A stretch of DNA of 6,867 bases, from NCBI GenBank assembly GCA_900543475.1, contig UQRU01000112.1:1-6867 (forward strand). Reading direction: 5' to 3'. The position numbers were made by a program, and so were the translations under genes. The stretch is from an uncultured Eubacteriales bacterium. GTDB lineage: Bacteria; Bacillota; Clostridia; Christensenellales; CAG-138. This document shows positions 1-5,017 of this stretch, one piece after another. How positions within the stretch are numbered: position 1 is the first letter of the stretch; each line of letters opens with the position of its first letter. Below the pieces are notes generated by a model. The model saw only the letters and a list, made by a program, of their open reading frames with translations, made no database searches and was not told the DNA's origin.

Positions 1-72
1 CCGGTGGGGCCGGTGGGGCCGGTGGGGCCGGTGGGGCCGGTGGGGCCGGTGGGGCCGGTGGGGCCGGTGGGG
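1..72 (-). repeat. Perfect 9-bp tandem repeat encoding Gly-Pro-Thr
   Basis: Eight identical copies of the 9-bp unit CCGGTGGGG (plus strand) fill 1-72 and continue past the left edge. Degenerate copies follow to about 108. A second, less perfect block covers about 257-357. On the coding minus strand each unit is GGC CCC ACC, or Gly-Pro-Thr. Base-level identity, including third positions, suggests recent expansion by slippage or unequal recombination, so copy number is likely to vary between strains and to be error-prone in assemblies. Confidence 0.95.
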
Positions 73-437
73 CCGGTAGGCCCAGTGGGGCCCGTGGGTC
101 CAGTGACGGCAAGCTGGGTAAAGTCGCTGGACGAACCCGGGGTCCCGGTGGGATTATCCACATTGACCCGATATAGTTCGCCCTGATAGGAGACCAAGGT
201 GCCAGCTGCGTAGGGAGTTCCCGCCACAAAGGGCGTTACGGATTCCAAGCCGATGCCGGTGGGGCCGGTGGGGCCCGTGGGGCCGGTGGGCCCGGTGGGT
301 CCTGGGACCCCTGGGAACCCTATGGGGCCCGTGGGGCCGGTAGGACCGGTGGGGCCGACGCAGCAGCAACAGCATGATGTGGGCTTCCCGCACTGGGGAC
401 AGCACCGTTGTCTGTTATTGCAAGAATTAAAATTCAT
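1..437 (-). CDS. Collagen-like GPT-repeat surface protein, BclA-type (3' end outside window)
   Basis: This is probably a filamentous spore-surface (exosporium-like) protein. Read from the ATG at 437, about 145 codons are present and the frame stays open to the left edge. Residues 1-27 are cysteine-rich, with a CPQCGK motif at 13-18 and five consecutive Cys at 22-26. Residues 28-61 are Gly-X-Y collagen triplets, mostly GPT. Residues 62-112 form a non-collagen insert with a G-x-L-V-S-Y-x-G-x-L-Y-R pattern that resembles small CBM5/12-like carbohydrate-binding modules. From residue 113 a second, nearly pure GPT block runs off the window. The start at 437 is preferred because AAGGAG (447-452) lies 9 nt upstream; an in-frame ATG at 443 has only 3 nt. 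There is no Sec signal peptide, as is usual for spore-coat proteins made in the mother cell. The opposite strand also reads as GPV repeats, but it lacks a plausible N-terminus. The gene follows a glycosyltransferase by 59 bp, probably in one operon. The collagen-like call is firm; the spore location is inferred. Confidence 0.86.
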   Translation of the reverse strand, partial: MNFNSCNNRQRCCPQCGKPTSCCCCCVGPTGPTGPTGPIGFPGVPGPTGPTGPTGPTGPTGIGLESVTPFVAGTPYAAGTLVSYQGELYRVNVDNPTGTPGSSSDFTQLAVTGPTGPTGPTGPTGPTGPTGPTGPTGPTGPTGPT

Positions 438-458
438 GTGCATGTACTCCTTCTAATG

Positions 459-480
459 GGATATGGAGGGGCACATATCC
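459..480. repeat. Inverted repeat between the glycosyltransferase and collagen-like genes
   Basis: GGATATG (459-465) and CATATCC (474-480) form a perfect 7-bp inverted repeat around an 8-nt loop. It sits 21 bp upstream of the collagen-like start, just before its ribosome binding site. No U-run follows it in the direction of transcription, so it does not look like an intrinsic terminator. It could be an mRNA hairpin stabilising or tuning the downstream gene, or an operator. It could also be chance. Confidence 0.45.
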
Positions 481-496
481 GCCCCACCTCCCTGCA

Positions 497-1597
497 TTAT
501 ATGCAAGGAGACTTTGCCTGGTGCCGGGCCAGTTCGGCAAAATAGGCCAAATTGTGCTGATAAGCTGCGGTGGACTTGTAGCCGCCCGCCCTGCGGTTAT
601 AAGCTTCTGCGGTTTTATGGTCGCCCAATGCGTCATAGCACACGCATAGCTGGATGCAGGGAAGGTATCCGTAACAATCCCGGTTCATAAAAGCGCCTTC
701 CCGATCTGCCGGGCTGCAGGTTAAGGCCAGCTCATACCAGAAAATGGCGTTGGGATAGAGGCGCAGCTTCATAAAAAGCCGGCCCAGTTCACAGCAGAGC
801 TCCGCCCGGGGGGGCGTGAAGAAAAAGGACGACGTCAAGGCGCCAAAGGCGCCCATATCGTCTTCCAGCCCCTCATAACAATAGGAAAGGATCTTGCAGG
901 CTTCCACGTTGTTTTCCACCCACCCCCGGCCGCTGCGCAAAAAATCCTCCAGCACCTTAATGGCCTCCTGGTAGCGCTTGTGATAATATAATTCCCTGCC
1001 ATAGTAGAAGCTGTCCCGGGGGCTGAAGGGTTCGCCAGCGGCAGCCTGAGCTTGATAAATCCTTAGGTTGCGGTCCGTATAAACGGTTTTAATGGAACGG
1101 TGGGTTATCGCAGGCTTTTCCAGGCGAAGGGAGCGGCCTTGATGTTGGATAGCCTCATGTACCCGGCCCTTCCATGTAAGGGGGATGCCGGTACGCAGGA
1201 GCCGCTCCCGAAAAAAGCGGCACGACGGCGCGCCGGTTTCATCAACGCCCGTATGATAGGGCAGCATGATCACATCCGCATCCAGGGTGTCCAGCTGGGA
1301 TTTTAGCTGGATCAACGCCTCCAGATCTTCCGGCAGCAGCACGTCGTCCGCATCCAGCCACATGGTAAACGTCATGCTGGCCTTGGCAAAGCTGGCATTG
1401 CGGGCGGCGGAAAAATCATCCACCCAGGGGAAATCATAGATCCGGTCCGTATAGCGGGCGGCGACGTCTTTGGTGGCGTCCGTACTGCCGGTATCCAGGA
1501 TGACGATCTCATCCACCGCCGGCTTCACGCTATCCAAGCAGCGGGCCAACACCTTTTCTTCGTTTTTTACGATCATGCATAAGCTTATGGTAGCCAT
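497..1597 (-). CDS. GT2-family glycosyltransferase with TPR-like C-terminal half
   Basis: This is a predicted cytoplasmic, 366-residue inverting sugar transferase with a GT-A fold. The N-terminus carries the family signature ISLCMIVKNEE (4-14), then LDTGSTD (34-40) for nucleotide-sugar binding, a conserved RN pair (66-67) and the metal-binding DxD in WLDADD (80-85, D82 and D84). The second half, from about residue 195, is helical with TPR-like spacing of aromatic and small residues, as in SunS-type protein glycosyltransferases. The start at 1597 is chosen because AGGAGGT (1603-1609) lies 5 nt upstream and the homologous N-terminus begins here; an in-frame extension to 1636 adds 13 residues without family resemblance. 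There is no signal peptide or membrane span. It lies 59 bp upstream of the collagen-like gene on the same strand, as glycosyltransferase genes often sit beside BclA-type genes, so O-glycosylation of the GPT threonines is the likely role. The donor sugar cannot be told from sequence. Confidence 0.88.
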   Translation of the reverse strand: MATISLCMIVKNEEKVLARCLDSVKPAVDEIVILDTGSTDATKDVAARYTDRIYDFPWVDDFSAARNASFAKASMTFTMWLDADDVLLPEDLEALIQLKSQLDTLDADVIMLPYHTGVDETGAPSCRFFRERLLRTGIPLTWKGRVHEAIQHQGRSLRLEKPAITHRSIKTVYTDRNLRIYQAQAAAGEPFSPRDSFYYGRELYYHKRYQEAIKVLEDFLRSGRGWVENNVEACKILSYCYEGLEDDMGAFGALTSSFFFTPPRAELCCELGRLFMKLRLYPNAIFWYELALTCSPADREGAFMNRDCYGYLPCIQLCVCYDALGDHKTAEAYNRRAGGYKSTAAYQHNLAYFAELARHQAKSPCI

Positions 1598-1701
1598 GTC
1601 CCACCTCCTGTAAAGAAGAGCGTACCCCCAGGGCACAGCCCCCGCCGGGGAGAGGCCGGCCGGACAAAGGCGAAAATGCGCCTGTGCATACGCCCTGGGA
1701 T

Positions 1702-1729
1702 TATGGTATGCCGGACGGGGTAAATATGT
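1702..1729 (-). promoter_or_regulatory. Candidate sporulation (sigma-K/sigma-E-like) promoter for the glycosyltransferase and collagen-like genes
   Basis: On the minus strand AC (1729-1728) is followed by 17 nt and then CATACCATA (1710-1702). This fits the sigma-K pattern AC-N16/17-CATANNNTA. The -35 side also contains CATATT, which resembles the sigma-E -35, though its 12-nt spacing to CATACCAT is short for sigma-E. Transcription would begin near 1695, giving a leader of about 100 nt. Mother-cell control would match a spore-surface glycoprotein operon. The assignment rests on motif match only. Confidence 0.5.
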
Positions 1730-1743
1730 TCCCTGGGGGCATG

Positions 1744-1772
1744 TTGCAATCTGCCTTCAGGCTTGCTACAAT
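1744..1772 (+). promoter_or_regulatory. Candidate sigma-A promoter for the pgs operon
   Basis: TTGCAA (1744-1749) and TACAAT (1767-1772) are separated by exactly 17 bp, a good match to the vegetative consensus (TTGACA, 17, TATAAT). Transcription would start near 1779, leaving a leader of about 195 nt before pgsB. A small palindrome GCCT-TC-AGGC (1753-1762) lies in the spacer. The imperfect hairpin at 1785-1802 directly after the start site could affect the leader RNA. Confidence 0.55.
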
Positions 1773-1972
1773 AGACTCGGCCCATCCCAGGCTGGCCAGG
1801 GAGGTTCTTTTGGGATCATTTTTGCCGGCGTTTCGATGCTGGACGCTATAAATATTTTTTAAAAATGGAGATTGTGAATTTTTATTCGTATATAGATGTT
1901 GTTTTTTTGAAAGCAACCGCCCTGCTATACGGCGCTTTGTATAAGACCAATTTTGTGCTATAAAGTGATATT

Positions 1973-3100
1973 ATGATGTTGCGAATGATTATCCTGGTTT
2001 TTACCTGCATGTATCTGGCCTATCTCCTGTGGGAACATAGGGCTGTGGGCCGTTGGCGGAGGGGAATCCCTCATATTATATATGTAAACGGAACCCGGGG
2101 GAAATCCACCGTGACCCGGCTCATCGACGGGGGCTTGCGGGCGGGCGGGCTGCGAGTCTTTTGCAAGACCACAGGCACCTTGCCTATGACCATCGGGGTG
2201 GACGGGGTAGAGCGGCCCATCCGCCGGTGGGGAAGCGCGAATATCCTAGAGCAGATCCACATCCTGCGCCAGGCCTACCAGCAAAAGGCCCAGGTGCTGG
2301 TCATCGAATGCATGGCGCTGGACCCCTATTTGCAATGGTATTCCCAACACGCTATGCTTCAGGCGGATATAGGCGTTATCACCAATGTCCGTCCGGATCA
2401 CGCGGCGGAAATGGGCAGCACCCTCCCGCAGGTATGCCAAGCCCTATGCGGCACCATACCGGCCCATGGCCAGGTCTTTACAGGGGATGCGGCCTTCTTC
2501 CCCCAGATCCAGGCCTATGCGGCGGCGCAAGGCAGCCGGGCCGTGCTTACGGAGGGGGCCGGGCTGGAGCATATGTCCCTTTTCCCGGAAAACCAGGGGC
2601 TGGCCTTGGCCGTGTGCCAAGCCCTGGGCGTAAGCCGGGAAGCCGCTTGCCAGGGTATGGCGGATTTTGTTCCAGACCCCTTTGCCCTATCCGTCCACCG
2701 GTTCCCCCAAGGGGCGGTATTTATCAACGCCCTATCCGTAAACGATCCCGTCTCCACCAAGCTGGCCCTGACCCGCGTGGTGGAGCGGTATGGGTTTGGA
2801 GGCCGGCGGCTGATATTGCTGCTCAATAACCGGCAGGATCGAGGCTATCGCACCCGGGATATGGTCGCCTTGGCCCGGGATCTGTCGCCAGGGGAGATCT
2901 GGCTTTTTGGCGGTTCCCGCGGCTTTGCCCGCAGAGCCCTGCAAGATCTATCGATCCCCATACGTTCCCTGGACAAGCCCAGCGACGCCCCCTTTGCAGA
3001 CTTGGGGCCGGAGGATCTGGTCCTGGCGGCAGGCAATATCGCAGGGCCAGGCATGGGGTTGATGGATCGGGTACGAAAGGAGGCAGTCCTTTATGTATAA
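1973..3100 (+). CDS. pgsB: PgsB/CapB poly-gamma-glutamate synthase (Mur-ligase-like ATPase)
   Basis: This is the amide-forming subunit of PGA synthase. It is ATP-dependent, adds glutamate through the gamma-carboxyl group and works at the membrane with PgsC. The protein has 375 residues, close to the roughly 390 of Bacillus PgsB. One N-terminal hydrophobic helix (about 3-20) is followed by basic residues (23-30), then the P-loop NGTRGKSTVTR (39-49), the segment around KTTGT, the IECMALDP motif near 111-118, NVRPDH (138-143), and a C-terminal half with NDPVSTK, LNNRQDRG and AAGNIAGPG. All follow the CapB pattern and no key motif is missing. No clear Shine-Dalgarno sequence precedes the ATG at 1973, and in-frame ATGs at 1976 and 1985 are no better; 1973 is kept because the membrane helix begins here. 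The 3' end overlaps pgsC by 8 bp, indicating coupled translation. The family assignment is very secure. Confidence 0.95.
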   Translation: MMLRMIILVFTCMYLAYLLWEHRAVGRWRRGIPHIIYVNGTRGKSTVTRLIDGGLRAGGLRVFCKTTGTLPMTIGVDGVERPIRRWGSANILEQIHILRQAYQQKAQVLVIECMALDPYLQWYSQHAMLQADIGVITNVRPDHAAEMGSTLPQVCQALCGTIPAHGQVFTGDAAFFPQIQAYAAAQGSRAVLTEGAGLEHMSLFPENQGLALAVCQALGVSREAACQGMADFVPDPFALSVHRFPQGAVFINALSVNDPVSTKLALTRVVERYGFGGRRLILLLNNRQDRGYRTRDMVALARDLSPGEIWLFGGSRGFARRALQDLSIPIRSLDKPSDAPFADLGPEDLVLAAGNIAGPGMGLMDRVRKEAVLYV

Positions 3101-3515
3101 TGAAATCATCGTGCTGGGGGTACTCCTAAGCCTTTTGTTTGCAGAACTTACCGGGGTCTCTCCCGCAGGATTGGTGGTGGCAGGATATATTGCCCTAAGC
3201 CTGCAAACCCCGTTGCGCATCGCCTATACGCTGCTGATCGTCTTGCTGACCTGGGGGGCGTTTAAATTGTTGTCCCGCTATATGCTGCTTTTTGGCCGGC
3301 GGCAGTTTGCGGTCATGATCCTCGTTTCCTTTGCATTAGGCCAGATGCTGGGGCTGCTGCTTCCCTATGATCCTGGCATTATCGGTTACCTGGTGCCGGG
3401 TATCATGGCCAACCAGTTTGTTCGCCAGGGCCCGGTCAAGACCCTGTTGGCCCTGACGGTGGTGGTGGGTTTTTTGGCCTTATTCATGTTCTTGGCCGGG
3501 ATTCCCGTGTTTTAG
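3093..3515 (+). CDS. pgsC: PgsC/CapC poly-gamma-glutamate synthase membrane subunit
   Basis: This is the small integral membrane partner of PgsB, thought to form the membrane part of PGA synthesis and export. It has 140 residues against about 149 in Bacillus. The protein is almost entirely hydrophobic, with roughly five membrane segments (about 4-18, 25-37, 43-61, 72-91, 116-135). Family landmarks are ELTGVSPAGLVVAGYIAL near the N-terminus and GYLVPGIMANQFVRQG in the second half, which parallel the 'TGxxPAGLVVPGY' and 'GYxxPGLIANxxxRQG' blocks of known PgsC proteins. A strong ribosome binding site, AAAGGAGG (3076-3083), lies inside the end of pgsB, 9 nt before the ATG, and the reading frames overlap by 8 bp. 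The next gene starts 9 bp after the stop. The protein looks complete. Confidence 0.93.
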   Translation: MYNEIIVLGVLLSLLFAELTGVSPAGLVVAGYIALSLQTPLRIAYTLLIVLLTWGAFKLLSRYMLLFGRRQFAVMILVSFALGQMLGLLLPYDPGIIGYLVPGIMANQFVRQGPVKTLLALTVVVGFLALFMFLAGIPVF

Positions 3516-3524
3516 GAGGCGGCC

Positions 3525-4622
3525 ATGTATCAAACGCCGGGCATAACCAAAAAGCAAACCCGTTTGCTGGGGCTTTGTGCAGCCGTGGCCCTATTGGCGG
3601 TTGGCGCAACTGCCGCTACTGGCCGTGCAGCGCCCACCCCCTATTATCAGGTGCAGTTGGAAGCCGCAGGCCGGATGCAGGCTTGCATGGACGCAGTCAA
3701 GGGCTATAAGGCGGAGCGGGACATCCCCCTGAGCCCGGAGGATACCCACCAAACCGGCATGATCGGGGAGGAATTCAACCTGCTTACCACCACCCTGGGG
3801 GAAATCGGAGCCAAGCGCACCACCGCCAACAGCGATATGGCCGCCCTGGCGGTGAAGCTGCTGCATCAAGCCGGCGTCCAGCCGGGGGATACGGTAGGCG
3901 CAGGGTTTTCCGGCTCCTTTCCCGCCATGAACCTGGCGGTTTTGGCCGCCTGCGACGCCATGGGGGTCCAGGTGGTGTATATCGTTTCCATGGGTTCCTC
4001 CGTCTATGGGGCCAATAACCCGGATCTAACCTTCCCAGAAATGGCCTGGATGCTGTACGAGGACGGATATCTAAAAAGCCCGCCCATTTGCTATTCCATC
4101 GGGGGGGACTACGACGTGGGCCTGGAAATGAACCCGGATATGCTGGAAACCGTTTTGGAACGGCTGGAAGCGGAACTGCCCATCCCCCTGTTTTACGAGC
4201 CGGATTATACCGCCAACATAGAAGCCCGCATAGCCCTCTATGAAGCCAACGGCCCCATACAGGCCTTTATCGCCGTGGGGGGGAACACCACCTCCCTGGG
4301 CCTTACGGAGGGGGCGACCTCCCTGGGCCAGGGCCTGATCTCCCCCCGCTGGAACCACCGGGTGCTGCCCTACAGCGGCTTGGTGGAGCGCTATAGCGCC
4401 GCCGGCCTTCCGGTGATCAACCTGCTAAATATCAAAAAACTGGTGGCGGATTATGGCCTCTCCTTCGACCCGCCCCAGCTGCCCCAGCCCGGGACCAGCG
4501 CCGTGTATTACGAGACCGTCTACGCCTGGCCGGTGGCCCTCGGCGGCATGGCGGCCCTGTGCGGGCTGGCGTACGGGATCCGGCGGGCCGGGCGGACGTT
4601 GCATAGGCCGCCGGCTTCCTAA
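3525..4622 (+). CDS. Poly-gamma-glutamate system protein (PgsW-like), membrane-anchored
   Basis: This 365-residue protein is of unestablished biochemical role, encoded in a PGA operon. It has an N-terminal hydrophobic segment (about 13-34) that could be a signal anchor, a large globular domain (about 38-325), and a C-terminal hydrophobic segment (about 333-352) with a basic tail, RRAGRTLHR. The topology fits a domain outside the membrane held by two anchors. Gly-rich stretches stand out: GAGFSGSFPAMN (125-136), SMGSSVYGANNPD (155-167), SIGGDYD (191-197) and VGGNTTSLG (251-259). These look like ligand-binding or active-site loops, with S128, S130 and the SMGSS serines as conceivable functional residues. 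It resembles the 'poly-gamma-glutamate system protein' family sometimes labelled PgsW, found beside capB and capC in several phyla; this is recognition from memory, not a search. The ribosome binding site AGGAGG (3514-3519) overlaps the pgsC stop and lies 5 nt before the ATG. It is not PgsA/CapA, because the metallophosphoesterase-like motifs are absent. Confidence 0.8.
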   Translation: MYQTPGITKKQTRLLGLCAAVALLAVGATAATGRAAPTPYYQVQLEAAGRMQACMDAVKGYKAERDIPLSPEDTHQTGMIGEEFNLLTTTLGEIGAKRTTANSDMAALAVKLLHQAGVQPGDTVGAGFSGSFPAMNLAVLAACDAMGVQVVYIVSMGSSVYGANNPDLTFPEMAWMLYEDGYLKSPPICYSIGGDYDVGLEMNPDMLETVLERLEAELPIPLFYEPDYTANIEARIALYEANGPIQAFIAVGGNTTSLGLTEGATSLGQGLISPRWNHRVLPYSGLVERYSAAGLPVINLLNIKKLVADYGLSFDPPQLPQPGTSAVYYETVYAWPVALGGMAALCGLAYGIRRAGRTLHRPPAS

Positions 4623-4670
4623 CGCTTTTTCAATTCGCGCAGGCAGCGGACAAGGGGAATACGATGAAAG

Positions 4671-4712
4671 GGCGTCCCACAAACGGCCAATTTTGCGGGA
4701 CGCTGTTCGTTT
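4671..4712 (+). terminator. Possible weak terminator after the pgs operon
   Basis: GCGTCCC (4672-4678) pairs with GGGACGC (4697-4703) around an 18-nt loop, with one extra G-U pair possible at 4671/4704. It lies 50 bp beyond the stop of the last pgs gene. The trailing sequence TGTTCGTTT is only modestly T-rich and the loop is long, so it would be an imperfect intrinsic terminator. It may instead be an mRNA 3'-end stabiliser. Confidence 0.35.
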
Positions 4713-4719
4713 GAATAAT

Positions 4720-4772
4720 ATAATTCTTACTTATACCAAATCTTTTAGATCAAAGCGAATTATAAGAATTAT
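4720..4772. repeat. Long-range inverted repeat, 10-bp arms
   Basis: ATAATTCTTA (4720-4729) and TAAGAATTAT (4763-4772) are perfect reverse complements separated by 33 bp. Both arms are AT-rich, so pairing would be weak in RNA. The spacing would suit two half-sites of a DNA-binding regulator about 60-110 bp upstream of the -35 element at 4833. No specific regulator is recognised. Confidence 0.4.
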
Positions 4773-4832
4773 CCGTTTCCATGTATTCCCTGCACATTGT
4801 ATAAATGAAATAATAGCTAATTTTTATTCATG

Positions 4833-4860
4833 TTGACAATTATTTAAAGAATGATAAAAT
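4833..4860 (+). promoter_or_regulatory. Sigma-A-type promoter for the C69 peptidase gene
   Basis: TTGACA (4833-4838) is a perfect -35 element and TAAAAT (4855-4860) a five-of-six -10, with a 16-bp AT-rich spacer. The start would be near 4867, giving a leader of about 150 nt. A promoter this good means the peptidase can be expressed independently of the pgs operon upstream. Confidence 0.72.
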
Positions 4861-4896
4861 AATAATATGTCATAATTGTGAAGCAGTTGGCATTAT

Positions 4897-4915
4897 TTAT
4901 GGCAAATTATGGCAA
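4897..4915 (+). repeat. Tandem TTATGGCAA repeat in the peptidase leader
   Basis: Two identical 9-bp copies of TTATGGCAA (4897-4905 and 4907-4915) are separated by one base, a 10-bp period or about one DNA helical turn. They start about 30 nt downstream of the predicted transcription start. Such phasing is typical of cooperative protein binding sites on one face of DNA, but two short AT-rich copies could also arise by chance. Confidence 0.4.
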
Positions 4916-4939
4916 GATATCATGCACATATAAGGGGGG

Positions 4940-4964
4940 ATGCCTTTCCAAATAGCAAAGGCGT
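4940..4964 (+). promoter_or_regulatory. Hairpin in the peptidase mRNA leader
   Basis: ATGCCTTT (4940-4947) can pair with AAAGGCGT (4957-4964), including one G-U pair, around a 9-nt loop (4948-4956). A run of six G (4934-4939) precedes it directly. It lies about 55 nt upstream of the start codon and leaves the ribosome binding site free. It is not followed by a T-run. It may be a structured leader element of unknown class. Confidence 0.35.
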
Positions 4965-5017
4965 AGATCGACTCTGGACACTCTGTAAAATCAACTTAAA
5001 TAATGGAGATGTAAGTA

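Larger units (their letters stand above)
1598..1972. other. Divergent control region between the spore-surface pair and the PGA operon
   Basis: This 375-bp stretch has no convincing gene. Its left third (1621-1665) is GC-rich, with short palindromes such as CCCC-GCC-GGGG (1640-1650) and GGCCGGCC (1654-1661); it would form the 5' leader of the glycosyltransferase mRNA. The middle holds candidate promoters for both directions (1702-1729 leftward, 1744-1772 rightward), with only about 14 bp between them. An imperfect hairpin, TCCCAGG/CCAGGGA (1785-1802), follows the rightward promoter directly. The right third (1845-1972) is AT-rich and has two copies of GCTATAAA (1845-1852 and 1957-1964). Confidence 0.7.
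4623..5017 (+). other. AT-rich intergenic region and leader before the C69 peptidase gene
   Basis: This 395-bp stretch has no supportable gene; the open frames crossing it lack ribosome binding sites and family resemblance. It begins GC-rich (to about 4710) and then turns strongly AT-rich. In order it holds a GC-rich hairpin (4672-4703), a 10-bp long-range inverted repeat (4720-4772), a strong vegetative-type promoter (4833-4860) and a leader of roughly 150 nt. The leader has a 9-bp direct repeat (4897-4915) and a hairpin (4940-4964). I could not match the leader to a riboswitch class I know. Confidence 0.75.

Noticed and set aside
1..357. A CRISPR array or satellite as explanation of the tandem repeats
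   Set aside because: The 9-bp unit has no spacers, translates in frame as Gly-Pro-Thr, and is contiguous with a coding sequence that has a start and ribosome binding site.
4..456. Plus-strand frames encoding GPV collagen-like repeats
   Set aside because: The 9-bp unit reads as collagen triplets on both strands. The plus frames lack ribosome binding sites and have stops between the blocks, while the minus frame is continuous, has an AAGGAG site and a sensible N-terminus, and gives the usual GPT.
1598..1636. A 13-residue N-terminal extension of the glycosyltransferase
   Set aside because: The strong AGGAGGT at 1603-1609 lies inside the extension and is placed for the ATG at 1597. The extension has no resemblance to GT2 N-termini.
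2053..2829. A 258-codon plus-strand frame inside pgsB
   Set aside because: It is an overlapping frame within pgsB, rich in Gly, Pro, Arg and Ala with no motif. The pgsB frame carries every CapB signature.
4934..4975. A c-di-GMP-I (GEMM) riboswitch, suggested by GCAAAGGC
   Set aside because: Only this short string is shared. The conserved CACGCA-AGGGCAAACC side and the second helix are missing.
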